The position numbers and the translations under genes are program-made. Below are positions 36,635 through 45,637 of a DNA stretch of 64,000 nucleotides, in pieces (position 1 is the stretch's first letter; each line of letters starts with the position of its first letter). Source of the stretch: Oribacterium sp. Lineage in GTDB: Bacteria; Bacillota_A; Clostridia; Lachnospirales; Lachnospiraceae. The notes beneath the pieces were generated by a model that saw only the letters and a list, made by a program, of their open reading frames with translations, ran no database searches and was not told the DNA's origin. Where the stretch lies: positions 62,001 through 126,000 of the forward strand of contig SFND01000001.1 of the NCBI GenBank assembly GCA_004554245.1. Reading direction: 5' to 3'.

Positions 36635-37319
36635 GCTCATCAATGCACGTAGTCTGACGCTTCCGCTGCTTGTGACACTCCTGAACGGGGGACTGAGCAT
36701 CCTGATTCTGATCAATCTGTTTTATATCGTCTCGACGGCGGAGCTGACGGGGGAGATCGCGTATCAGAGCTTCCTGCGTATCTACTATATCGCAGCACTG
36801 CTGGAGCTTCTGCTCGTGCTTCTGCTCGCGCCGGCACTGGCCGCGTCCTCCGTTGCCAGTGAGCGGGACCAGCGTTCACTGGGGCTTCTGCTGACGACTC
36901 AGCTGACACCGGCGGATATCATCATCGGCAAGCTGATGAGTGTGATGAGTACACTGATGCTGCTCGTTGCGACGGCACTTCCGATCTTCGCAACCGTATA
37001 CATCTATGGCGGTATTACCTTCTTCGATATCCTGATGTACCTGCTTACGGCCTTCGTATGCGCGCTGCTGTCCACGAGCATCGGCATACTCGTCAGTGTC
37101 AGTATCTATATCACGACGGCGGCCACGCTGGTGTCGTATGCCGGCATGGCGCTCTGCATCCTGACCGCGCTGCTGTTCGTTCAGTTCCGTGGACGCTTCG
37201 GCATCGGTGGGGTACAGGCGTATGTCATCGCCCTCCTGTTTTTTATGCTTCTGTCGCTTCTGGCACTCGGCTTCAGTATGCGACAGCTGAAGCCGCATCC
37301 GGTACGCCGGAAAGCGTAG
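36603..37319 (+). CDS. ABC-2 type permease subunit
   Basis: A 238-residue membrane protein with six hydrophobic segments. FRRDELINARSLTLPLLVTLLN is the N-terminal interface helix, and SSVASERDQRSLGLLLTTQLTPADIIIGKL is the coupling segment seen in GldF/NatB-like permeases. It has a strong ribosome site (AAGGAGGGTG) and overlaps the ATPase by 32 nt. It forms an exporter with the two upstream genes. Confidence 0.85.
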   Translation: MKRNPIFRRDELINARSLTLPLLVTLLNGGLSILILINLFYIVSTAELTGEIAYQSFLRIYYIAALLELLLVLLLAPALAASSVASERDQRSLGLLLTTQLTPADIIIGKLMSVMSTLMLLVATALPIFATVYIYGGITFFDILMYLLTAFVCALLSTSIGILVSVSIYITTAATLVSYAGMALCILTALLFVQFRGRFGIGGVQAYVIALLFFMLLSLLALGFSMRQLKPHPVRRKA

Positions 37320-37424
37320 ACGAAAGAGCGGCAAGGACAGAAGATGTCCTATGCTTCGACCGCAGGGATAGATTTCGGCTCATAGCATGCAGGATCGACA
37401 GCGACAGGAGACAGAACGAACAGA

Positions 37425-37970
37425 ATGAAAGAAGTGGTGGATATCACGGAAAACAGAATACAGGCTGCAGCTCCGAGACGACGGAAAGCGGCACGCGTCT
37501 GCTTCCTGCTGAGCCTCTTATGGATGGTGTTTATTTTTATGATGTCGCAGCAGAACGCAGATGTGTCGACGGAAACAAGCCTTCGGGCCGGTACGCTCGT
37601 GGCAGAGCTCGTGGTGCCGGGCTATCGTGACTGGCCGGCAGGAGAGCAGCGGGCACTTGCGATGCAGATCGACTATCCGGTGCGGAAGCTCGCCCATGCC
37701 AGCGAGTATACGGTGCTCGGCATACTGTACAGTCTGAGTGCACTGTCGGTAGCGGTGGTACCGAAGCGGAGAAGGCTGCTCTGTACGGCCTTTCCGCTCG
37801 GTGTTCTCTATGCAGCGAGTGATGAGTTTCATCAGCTGTTTGTGCCGGGACGTGCCGGGCGGGTGAGCGATGTGCTCATTGACAGCAGCGGGGTGCTGCT
37901 CGGAATCGCGATTGTTTCTCTTTTTATGCACATAAAGCAATTCTTGAAAACGAAGTCTGTTTATGCTTAA
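37425..37970 (+). CDS. VanZ-like family membrane protein
   Basis: A 181-residue protein with four or five hydrophobic segments and the VanZ signature: MSQQNADVS, then YPVRKLAHASEYTVLGILY, and ASDEFHQLFVPGRAGRVSDVLIDSSG. VanZ confers low teicoplanin resistance by an unknown mechanism, and most homologues have other, unknown roles. Its place after a VanRS-like pair and an ABC exporter is suggestive, but no D-Ala-D-Lac ligase genes are present. Confidence 0.85.
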   Translation: MKEVVDITENRIQAAAPRRRKAARVCFLLSLLWMVFIFMMSQQNADVSTETSLRAGTLVAELVVPGYRDWPAGEQRALAMQIDYPVRKLAHASEYTVLGILYSLSALSVAVVPKRRRLLCTAFPLGVLYAASDEFHQLFVPGRAGRVSDVLIDSSGVLLGIAIVSLFMHIKQFLKTKSVYA

Positions 37971-38006
37971 ATGTTATCTATTGAACAGAGATGGGAGAGG
38001 TGAAAG

Positions 38007-38636
38007 ATGAACTGTATCATGATCGGTATCGCCGGTGGTTCAGGCTCCGGCAAGTCTACCTTTACGAATCGTCTTAAGAAGGAATTTGGTGATCAGGTTA
38101 CCGTGATTTATCACGATAATTACTATAAGTCGAACGATGGCATCCCGTTTGAGGTACGTCAGAAGGTGAACTACGATCATCCGGATGCCTTCGAAACGGA
38201 TCTTCTCATCGCACATCTGAAGGCACTTCGGCGCGGCGAGTGCGTACAGTGTCCGGTGTATAACTATGCCGAGCATAATCGTTCGCAGGAGACGACCGAG
38301 CTTCGACCGAGCAGAATCATCATCGTCGAGGGCATCCTCGTCCTCGAAAATCCGGAGCTTCGTTCCCTTTTCGATATTAAAATCTATGTGGAAGCCGATG
38401 CAGATGAGCGTATCATCCGTCGCATCATCCGTGATGTGAAGGAGCGTGGCCGTCATGTCGAGGATATCTCCGAGCAGTATCTGACGACCGTGAAGCCGAT
38501 GCACTATCTGTATGTCGAGCCGACGAAAGCACTCGCGGACATCGTCATCAACAGTGGTATGAACGATGTCGCCTTCGATCTCATGCGTACGAAGATTCAG
38601 AAGATTCTCGATACACCGGAGAACGGAGCCGATTAA
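38007..38636 (+). CDS. udk: uridine kinase
   Basis: Phosphorylates uridine and cytidine in pyrimidine salvage. A 209-residue P-loop kinase: GGSGSGKST, YHDNYYKSNDGIPFE, NYDHPDAFET, and IIIVEGILVLENPELR, followed by the lid region IRRIIRDVKERGR. Length is usual. GGAGAGG precedes the ATG by eight bases. It lies 36 nt after vanZ and ahead of thrC. Confidence 0.93.
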   Translation: MNCIMIGIAGGSGSGKSTFTNRLKKEFGDQVTVIYHDNYYKSNDGIPFEVRQKVNYDHPDAFETDLLIAHLKALRRGECVQCPVYNYAEHNRSQETTELRPSRIIIVEGILVLENPELRSLFDIKIYVEADADERIIRRIIRDVKERGRHVEDISEQYLTTVKPMHYLYVEPTKALADIVINSGMNDVAFDLMRTKIQKILDTPENGAD

Positions 38637-38721
38637 CAGCCCTTCACGGTCGAGATCGACCGATGTAGGATAGAAGCAGCCAGTTAAACGTACACGTATA
38701 TGAAAAATGGGAGGTAGCCGC

Positions 38722-40203
38722 ATGCTTTACAACAGTACCCGAGGGGGAGAGAATGGCCTCCGCGCATCGGAGGCGATTCTGAAGGGGCTCGCGTCGGATG
38801 GTGGTCTTTTCATGCCGGAGAAACTGCCGGTACTTACGAAGTCACTTTCGGAATTAAGCACGCTTTCATATCAGGATCTTGCGTATGAGATTATGAAGGA
38901 GTTTTTCACGGATTTTACCGAGGAGGAGCTCCGTCACTGTATCTGTGCGGCCTACGATGAGAAGTTCGAGGATCCGAAGATCGCACCGCTGGTAAAGAAG
39001 GGCGGCGCATGGTACCTCGAGCTGTTCCACGGAAAAACCATCGCATTTAAGGATATGGCCCTCTCCATCCTCCCACACCTGATGGTGACCAGTGCACGGA
39101 AGAATCAGGTGACGGATCGTATCGTGATCCTGACCGCGACCTCCGGTGATACCGGAAAGGCGGCGATGGCCGGCTTCGCGGATGTACCGGGTACGGAAAT
39201 CATCGTATTCTATCCGTATGGAGGTGTTTCCCGTTTCCAGGAGCTGCAGATGCGGACTGAACCGGGGAAGAACACCCACGCAGCAGCGATCCGCGGCAAC
39301 TTCGATGATGCCCAGACCGGTGTGAAGCAGATCTTCCATGATCCGGCATTTGCACAGAAGCTGAAGGCACAGGGCGTCGTTCTGAGCTCGGCAAACTCCA
39401 TCAACATCGGCCGTCTGGTGCCGCAGGTGGTCTACTATGTCTATGCATATGGTCAGATGCTTCAGGCTGGTGATGTCGCAGAGGGTGAGAAGATCGATGT
39501 CTGCGTCCCAACCGGTAACTTCGGTAATATCCTGGCAGCGTATCTCGCGAAGCACATGGGGGTGCCGATCGAGAAGCTGATCTGCGCATCCAACGAAAAT
39601 AAGGTATTGACGGACTTCTTCGGTACCGGCGAGTATAATCGGAACCGTCCGTTTATTCTGACCTCCAGCCCGTCGATGGATATCCTGATCTCCTCGAATC
39701 TGGAGCGCCTTATCTATCTCAGCACCGGCTGCAACAGCGCGAAGACCGCACAGCTTATGGAGGACCTTCGTACGAAGGGCGTGTATGAAGTAAGTGAGGA
39801 TATGCGTCAGTTCATGGCGGACTTCGTCGGTGGCTTCGCAGAGGAGCCGGAGGTCTTTAAGACCATCCGTGATCTGAAGGAAGAGGCCGGATATGTACTG
39901 GATCCGCATACAGCAGTTGCATCTGCCGTCTATAAGCAGTATGCTGAAAAGACGGGCGATACCCGTAAGACCGTGGTCGCATCGACCGCAAGCCCGTATA
40001 AGTTTGCACCGAATGTGATGAAGGCCCTTGGGTATGATGTGGAGCATCAGGATGTGTTCGAGGTCATCGACCAGCTGTCGGAGATTTCCGGCGTGCCGGA
40101 GCCACGTGCGATTCGTGAGGTACGAAACGCAGCGATCCGTCACAGCGAGGTCTGCGAGATTTCCGAGATGAAAAAGATGGTCGAGGACTTCCTCTTCGTC
40201 TGA
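38722..40203 (+). CDS. thrC: threonine synthase
   Basis: PLP enzyme that converts O-phosphohomoserine to threonine. The protein has 493 residues and is of the long fungal/proteobacterial-like type: MLYNSTRGGENG at the N-terminus, PLP lysine K110 in GKTIAFKDMA, ATSGDTGKAAMAGF for the phosphate-binding loop, and CVPTGNFGNILAAYLAK. The start at 38722 follows GGGAGG (38709-38714) by seven bases; an ATG 15 bases earlier overlaps that site. It ends in EFLFV-like residues without a clear terminator. Confidence 0.93.
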   Translation: MLYNSTRGGENGLRASEAILKGLASDGGLFMPEKLPVLTKSLSELSTLSYQDLAYEIMKEFFTDFTEEELRHCICAAYDEKFEDPKIAPLVKKGGAWYLELFHGKTIAFKDMALSILPHLMVTSARKNQVTDRIVILTATSGDTGKAAMAGFADVPGTEIIVFYPYGGVSRFQELQMRTEPGKNTHAAAIRGNFDDAQTGVKQIFHDPAFAQKLKAQGVVLSSANSINIGRLVPQVVYYVYAYGQMLQAGDVAEGEKIDVCVPTGNFGNILAAYLAKHMGVPIEKLICASNENKVLTDFFGTGEYNRNRPFILTSSPSMDILISSNLERLIYLSTGCNSAKTAQLMEDLRTKGVYEVSEDMRQFMADFVGGFAEEPEVFKTIRDLKEEAGYVLDPHTAVASAVYKQYAEKTGDTRKTVVASTASPYKFAPNVMKALGYDVEHQDVFEVIDQLSEISGVPEPRAIREVRNAAIRHSEVCEISEMKKMVEDFLFV

Positions 40204-40304
40204 GATTTTTCAGAGAGCGCATCGTGCCTGTGAGAGAGCGACAGGGATGTGTTTAGTGAAAATGTGTATAGGAAACATGGAAAACGAAGTAGAGCTTGTC
40301 TATG

Positions 40305-40316
40305 TTTCTATAGAAA
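40305..40316. promoter_or_regulatory. palindrome in the fba upstream region
   Basis: TTTCTATAGAAA is a perfect 12-bp palindrome about 70 nt before the fba start, within an AT-rich stretch that holds TTGTCT and TACAAT boxes at a short 15-base spacing. It may be an operator, or part of the promoter. Confidence 0.35.
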
Positions 40317-40382
40317 TACAATGCAGGCTGTGTTAATATATTCACATAGTTTCTAAATGCTGTTTTATTAGGAGGAAATACA

Positions 40383-41246
40383 ATGTTAGTTAACGCTAAG
40401 GGAATGCTTGATAAGGCACTGGCTGGTCACTATGCTGTACCACACTTCAACATCAACGATCTGGAGTGGGCGAAGTCTGTACTGCTCGCATGCGAGGAGG
40501 TGCAGTCTCCGGTAATCCTCGGTGTATCCGAGGGTGCAGGCAAGTACATGACCGGCTTTAAGACCGTTGCTGCGATGGTAAAGGCGATGGTTGAGGAGCT
40601 CGGCATCACCGTTCCGGTGGCACTTCACCTTGACCACGGCACATACGATGGAGCGAAGGCTTGCATCGAGGCCGGCTTTACGTCAGTTATGTTCGATGGC
40701 TCACACTATGACATCGACGAGAACGTGGAGAAGACCAAGGAGCTCGTAAAGCTCGCACACGAGCATGGCTGCAGCCTGGAGGCTGAGGTCGGCGGTATCG
40801 GTGGTGTAGAGGATGGTGTTACCTCTGCCGGTGAGAAGGCAGATCCTGCAGAGTGCAAGCGCATCGCAGATCTCGGTGTAGACTTCCTTGCAGCTGGTAT
40901 CGGTAACATCCACGGTGTATATCCGGCAGACTGGCAGGGTCTCGACTTCGATGTACTCGCAGCCATCAAGGAGCAGATCGGTGATCTTCCGATGGTTCTG
41001 CATGGTGGTTCCGGTATCCCGGATGAGATGATCCAGAAGGCCATTTCTCTCGGTGTTTCAAAGATCAACGTAAATACCGAGCTTCAGATCGTATTTGCCA
41101 AGGCGACCAGAGCGTACATCGAGGCTGGTAAGGATCTTCAGGGTAAGGGCTACGATCCTCGTAAGCTTCTGAAGCCGGGTGCAGAGGCCATCATCGAGGA
41201 GTGCAAGGCACGTATCGCTGTATTCGGTTCCGCACACAAGGCTTAA
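40383..41246 (+). CDS. fba: fructose-bisphosphate aldolase, class II
   Basis: Zinc-dependent aldolase of glycolysis, 287 residues. Zinc ligands and active-site motifs appear as LHLDHGTYDGAKACIEAGFTSVMFDGS, AEVGGIGGVEDG, AGIGNIHGVYP and LHGGSGIPDEMI, then INVNTEL. AGGAGG precedes the ATG. Codon choice is biased to favoured codons (CTT, GGT, GTA, GCA), unlike the GC-ending codons of neighbouring genes, as expected for high expression. Monocistronic with its own terminator. Confidence 0.96.
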   Translation: MLVNAKGMLDKALAGHYAVPHFNINDLEWAKSVLLACEEVQSPVILGVSEGAGKYMTGFKTVAAMVKAMVEELGITVPVALHLDHGTYDGAKACIEAGFTSVMFDGSHYDIDENVEKTKELVKLAHEHGCSLEAEVGGIGGVEDGVTSAGEKADPAECKRIADLGVDFLAAGIGNIHGVYPADWQGLDFDVLAAIKEQIGDLPMVLHGGSGIPDEMIQKAISLGVSKINVNTELQIVFAKATRAYIEAGKDLQGKGYDPRKLLKPGAEAIIEECKARIAVFGSAHKA

Positions 41247-41262
41247 TCTAACGGTTACTTTT

Positions 41263-41297
41263 AGAACCTGTCCCAGATCCTGGGACGGGTTCTTTTC
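41263..41297 (+). terminator. intrinsic terminator after fba
   Basis: AGAACC-T-GTCCCA pairs with TGGGAC-G-GGTTCT around GATCC (41263-41292), followed by TTTTC. Confidence 0.88.
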
Positions 41298-41343
41298 ACG
41301 CACTATGTCCTGCCTTTCATAGGGGAGTAGAAGGAGACAATAA

Positions 41344-43479
41344 ATGAGTGAAGTTATAAATGTTACGGAAATTTTCGGTGAGGATGTCTTTAACGACAAG
41401 GTGATGCAGGAGCGTCTTCCGAAGGCAGTCTATAAGAAGCTGAAGAAGACCATCACAGAGGGCTACGAGCTCGATCCGACCATCGCGGATGCGGTTGCGC
41501 AGGCGATGAAGGAGTGGGCACTCGAGAACGGTGCGACCCATTACACGCACTGGTTCCAGCCGCTGACCGGGATCACCGCAGAGAAGCATGATTCCTTTAT
41601 CTCGGCCGCCGATGCCGACGGTAAGGTCATCATGGAGTTCTCCGGCAAGGAGCTGGTCCGCAGTGAGGCCGATGCTTCTTCATTTCCGTCCGGTGGACTT
41701 CGTGCGACCTTTGAGGCGAGAGGCTACACCATCTGGGACTGCACCAGCCCGGCCTTCCTTCGTCGCGAGGGAGAGCATGGCGAAATCGTAACACTTTGCA
41801 TCCCGACCTCCTTCTGTTCCTTCGGTGGTGAGGCGCTGGATACGAAGACCCCGCTGCTTCGCTCCATGCAGGCGATCAATGAGCAGGCACTGCGTATTCT
41901 CCGTCTGTTCGGTAACACGACATCGAAGTCGGTGAAGCCATCCGTCGGTGCAGAGCAGGAGTATTTCCTGATCGACCGGAACAAGTATCTGAAGCGGAAG
42001 GACCTCATCTATACGGGGCGTACCCTCTTCGGCGTGATGCCGGCGAAGGGCCAGGAGCTCGATGACCACTACTTCGGTTCCATCCGTCATCGCATCGCTG
42101 CCTTCATGCGCGATGTGGATGTGCAGCTCTGGAAGCTCGGCGTCACCGCGAAGACGGAGCACAACGAGGTCGCACCGGCACAGCATGAGCTGGCACCGGT
42201 CTATGATGAGGCGAACCTTGCGGTCGACCATAACCAGCTGGTGATGGAGGTCATGAAGAAGACCGCACCACGCCATGGTCTCGAGTGCCTGCTTCATGAG
42301 AAGCCGTTCTCCGGTGTCAATGGCTCCGGTAAGCACAACAACTGGTCGCTCGTAACGGATGATGGCATCAATCTGATGTATCCTGGCGAGACACCACATG
42401 AGAATATTCAGTTCCTGCTCGTGCTGTCCTGCGTACTGGCTGCGGTCGATAAGCATGCGGATCTTCTCCGTCTCAGTGCGGCGGATGTCGGAAACGAGCA
42501 TCGTCTCGGTGCGGATGAGGCGCCACCAGCGATCGTTTCTGCGTTCATCGGCACCCAGCTCGAGGATGTCGTGGAGCAGCTGATCGGTACCGGCTATGCG
42601 ACCGAGTCGAAGCAGGGCAAGATCCTTCCGACCGGTGTCAACACCATGCCGGATCTCTATGCGGATGTCACCGATCGTAACCGTACGTCACCGTTTGCTT
42701 TTACCGGTAACAAGTTCGAGTTCCGTATGGTGGGTTCGGCCGAGTCCATCGCAAGTGCGAACATCATCCTCGATGCCATCGTCGCAGAGCAGTTTAAGGA
42801 AGCCGCCGACGTACTGGAGAAGGCAGAGAACTTCAGCGATGCGTGTCATGATTACATCAAGAAGCTCCTGACCGAGCACCAGCGGATCATCTTTAACGGA
42901 AACGGCTACTCCGAGGAGTGGGTAGAGGAGGCAGAGCGCAGAGGTCTTCCGAATCTTCCGTCCATGGTGGATGCGATTCCGGCCCTGACCACCGAGAAGG
43001 CGATCAAGCTCTTTAAGGAGTTCGGTATCTATACAGAGGCCGAGCTGGTGAGCCGTGAGGAGGTCGAGTACGAGCAGTACTCGAAGGTCATCAATATCGA
43101 GGCACGTGCGATGATCAACATCTCCGGCAAGCAGATCATCCCGGCGGTCATCCACTACACCACGCGTCTCGCGGATTCGATCCGCAAGGTGAGCGAGGCA
43201 TGCCCGGAGGCGGATGTATCGGTTCAGAAGGGACTTCTGCTGCATGCGTCGAAGCTGCTTTCAGATATGGAGCAGGCGAGAACGAAGCTGCTGCAGGATG
43301 TCGAGCTGTATGGTCCGGAGAAGGATGCCGAGAAGAAGGCACGTTTATACCACGATACGATCGTGCCGGATATGCGGGCACTGCGTACACCGGTCGATGA
43401 GCTGGAGCAGATCGTGGATAAGGATCTGTGGCCGTATCCGAGCTATGGTGATATGATTTTCGAGGTTTCCGAGCCTTAA
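41344..43479 (+). CDS. glnN: glutamine synthetase type III (GlnN)
   Basis: Ammonium assimilation into glutamine, cytoplasmic dodecamer. The 711 residues are typical of GSIII, far longer than GSI. The N-terminal GSIII region (THWFQPLTGITAEKHDSF, EFSGKELVRSEADASSFPSGGLR) is followed by the catalytic domain with GAEQEYFLID, EVAPAQHELAPV and GSGKHNNWSL. It lies 97 nt after fba behind GAAGGAGA, and is followed by the exceptional hairpin at 43497. No other nitrogen genes are near. Confidence 0.95.
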   Translation: MSEVINVTEIFGEDVFNDKVMQERLPKAVYKKLKKTITEGYELDPTIADAVAQAMKEWALENGATHYTHWFQPLTGITAEKHDSFISAADADGKVIMEFSGKELVRSEADASSFPSGGLRATFEARGYTIWDCTSPAFLRREGEHGEIVTLCIPTSFCSFGGEALDTKTPLLRSMQAINEQALRILRLFGNTTSKSVKPSVGAEQEYFLIDRNKYLKRKDLIYTGRTLFGVMPAKGQELDDHYFGSIRHRIAAFMRDVDVQLWKLGVTAKTEHNEVAPAQHELAPVYDEANLAVDHNQLVMEVMKKTAPRHGLECLLHEKPFSGVNGSGKHNNWSLVTDDGINLMYPGETPHENIQFLLVLSCVLAAVDKHADLLRLSAADVGNEHRLGADEAPPAIVSAFIGTQLEDVVEQLIGTGYATESKQGKILPTGVNTMPDLYADVTDRNRTSPFAFTGNKFEFRMVGSAESIASANIILDAIVAEQFKEAADVLEKAENFSDACHDYIKKLLTEHQRIIFNGNGYSEEWVEEAERRGLPNLPSMVDAIPALTTEKAIKLFKEFGIYTEAELVSREEVEYEQYSKVINIEARAMINISGKQIIPAVIHYTTRLADSIRKVSEACPEADVSVQKGLLLHASKLLSDMEQARTKLLQDVELYGPEKDAEKKARLYHDTIVPDMRALRTPVDELEQIVDKDLWPYPSYGDMIFEVSEP

Positions 43480-43496
43480 TATGCGAACGCTAGTAC

Positions 43497-43545
43497 CGGC
43501 GGGGCGCCTCCACGAAGCTGAAAGCTTTGTGGAGGCGCCCCGCCG
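43497..43545 (+). terminator. very long GC-rich hairpin after glnN
   Basis: A 23-bp stem with one G-T pair joins 43497-43519 to 43523-43545 (CGGCGGGGCGCCTCCAC ... GTGGAGGCGCCCCGCCG), loop GAA. No U-tract follows (TCTATAG), so it may end transcription poorly, protect the 3' end, or be of other origin. Confidence 0.6.
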
Positions 43546-43642
43546 TCTATAGAATATTGAAATCACATAAAAAATATGATAGCATGTTCGAAAACAAGAA
43601 AAATATGAGGTAAATGAACAAAAGGTGAAAGGCGGGAACACG

Positions 43643-45568
43643 ATGCTGGAGCGGGAGACGACGATTATTCTGAGGACTTTATATGAGCGTGCGGAGAGTA
43701 CGCAGCGGGACCTGGCGGGAGCGCTGGGAGTGTCGCTGGGGAAGACGAATCAGCTCCTGCAGGAGACGGTGAATCAGGGGCTTCTCCGAAAGCTGAGCCA
43801 TGATGAGGGGCGTGGCCGGAATGTGCTGTATGAACTGACGGAGGCAGGGCAGCAGCACCTGGAGGCCCATCGGGTGGACGCGGCGCTCGTACTGGCGTCG
43901 GGCTTCGGCTCCCGTTTCGTGCCGCTCACGTATGAGACACCGAAGGGCCTGCTCGAGGTTTTCGGGGAGCGGATGATCGAGCGTCAGATCCGACAGCTTC
44001 ATGAGGTGGGGATCACGGATATCACGATCATGGTCGGGTACCTGAAGGAGAAGTTCGAGTACCTCATCGATAAGTACCAGGTGAAGCTGATCTACAATCC
44101 GGAATATGCGACGAAGAACACACTGGCGACGATGCACCATGCGGCGTCGGTGCTCCGGGGGCACAACTGCTATATTCTGTCCTCCGATAACTGGATGCGG
44201 GAGAATATGTACCATCGCTATGAGGCGGATGCCTGGTATGCGGCGAGCTTCATGAAGGGGGAGACCCGGGAATGGGCGATCGAGACCGCACGAAACGGTG
44301 CGATCCGGGATGTGCGGGTCGGTGGCTGTGATCAGTGGTGCATGTATGGGCCGGTGTTCTTTACGAAGGAGTTTTCGGAACAGTTTCTGCCGTTCATCGA
44401 GAGTTACTACCGGATGCCCGGCACGGAGCAGTTCTACTGGGAGGATGTACTGATTCGGAATCTGAAGCTGCTGCCGCCGATCTATATCAATAAGCAGCCG
44501 GAGGGGGAGATCTATGAGTTCGAAAATCTCGAGGAGCTTCGGCAGTTCGATGAGAAGTATGTCAATCATTCCGGTTCCGAAGCGATGCAGCTCGTGTCCC
44601 GGGTCTTCGGCATCCCGGAGTCCTGTATCGTGCACATCCGCTGCCTGAAGGCCGGGATGACGAACAAGTCCTGGTACTTTTCGGTGCTGGATACACCGGA
44701 GGCACCGGCGGAGTACCGTGGAAAGGACTACATCTGTCGTATCCCGGGACCGGGCACAGAAAAGCTGATCGATCGTTTCCACGAGGGCGAGGTGTACCAG
44801 GCAGTGACGCAGCTCGGCATCACCGAGGAGCTCGTGTACTTCAATCCGGAGAACGGCTATAAGATCTCCCGCTACTATCATGGGGCGCGCAATGCAGACT
44901 ACGGGAATCCGGTGGAGCTTCGGCAGTGCATGGCACTTCTGAAGCGTCTGCATAATTCCGGCATCGTGCTGAAGCATGATTTCGATCTTCATGAGGAGAT
45001 GCTGCGTTATGAGACGTACATCCGTGAGGCGGGTGCGGTGATCCCGTTTGAGGATTATCCGGAGGTGCGTCTCCATGCGGAGGAGGTCTTCCGCTTCGTA
45101 GCGGCGCAGCAGCGTCCGAAGACGATCGCCCACATCGATTCCGTAAAGGATAATTTTATCTTCACGGACGAGGGGCTCAAGATGATCGACTGGGAGTACT
45201 GTGGCATGGCAGATCCGCTGACGGATCTTGCGATGGCGGCGATCTACTCCTACATGAGCTTCGAGGAGACGAAGCAGCTGATCGAGCTCTATCGTACGGC
45301 ACTGATCGGCGAAGCACCGTCCCTGTCGGAAACGACGACGGGAGCGTCCGGTGACGATGTGGCGGACGGAGGCATTGCCCTCCAGGGACTCGACGACGAG
45401 GAAGCCTATGCGCTGGTCGTCGCCTATATGGGGCTCGGCGGGCTTTTATGGGCTCTCTGGTGTGTATACAAGATGGCGCTCGGGGAGAGCTTCGGCGATT
45501 ACACGCTCCGAATGTACCGATACTTTAAGGATTCGTATAAATTCTTACGAAATTCGGGGAAAATTTAA
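43643..45568 (+). CDS. winged-helix / LicC-like nucleotidyltransferase / LicA-like choline kinase fusion
   Basis: A 641-residue three-part protein. A MarR-like winged helix covers about residues 1-75 (TQRDLAGALGVSLGKTNQLLQETV). Next is a LicC-type phosphocholine cytidylyltransferase (about 80-310, ALVLASGFGSRFVPLTYETPKGLLEVFG). The third is a choline kinase/LicA domain (about 330-641) with the Brenner motif HIDSVKDNFIF and IDWEYCGMADPLTDLA. Together they would make CDP-choline for decorating surface glycans. A Thr/Gly/Asp-rich insert lies at nt 45307-45396. Start ATG 43643 follows AAAGGCGGG; a GTG at 43625 is possible. The choline-binding protein follows 69 nt later. Confidence 0.82.
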   Translation: MLERETTIILRTLYERAESTQRDLAGALGVSLGKTNQLLQETVNQGLLRKLSHDEGRGRNVLYELTEAGQQHLEAHRVDAALVLASGFGSRFVPLTYETPKGLLEVFGERMIERQIRQLHEVGITDITIMVGYLKEKFEYLIDKYQVKLIYNPEYATKNTLATMHHAASVLRGHNCYILSSDNWMRENMYHRYEADAWYAASFMKGETREWAIETARNGAIRDVRVGGCDQWCMYGPVFFTKEFSEQFLPFIESYYRMPGTEQFYWEDVLIRNLKLLPPIYINKQPEGEIYEFENLEELRQFDEKYVNHSGSEAMQLVSRVFGIPESCIVHIRCLKAGMTNKSWYFSVLDTPEAPAEYRGKDYICRIPGPGTEKLIDRFHEGEVYQAVTQLGITEELVYFNPENGYKISRYYHGARNADYGNPVELRQCMALLKRLHNSGIVLKHDFDLHEEMLRYETYIREAGAVIPFEDYPEVRLHAEEVFRFVAAQQRPKTIAHIDSVKDNFIFTDEGLKMIDWEYCGMADPLTDLAMAAIYSYMSFEETKQLIELYRTALIGEAPSLSETTTGASGDDVADGGIALQGLDDEEAYALVVAYMGLGGLLWALWCVYKMALGESFGDYTLRMYRYFKDSYKFLRNSGKI

Positions 45569-45637
45569 GCGAAGCTTATGGAACAGACGCGCAAAAGCGT
45601 GATAGAATCTAGCTATGAACAATCGGAGGGCGACACT

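Noticed and set aside
33066..37970. A vancomycin-resistance cluster
   Set aside because: VanR/VanS-like and VanZ-like genes are present, but no D-Ala-D-Lac/D-Ser ligase, VanH or VanX homologue is seen.
38866..40143. A 425-codon minus-strand frame opposite thrC
   Set aside because: It is an antisense shadow of a well-conserved enzyme, with no ribosome site or domain.
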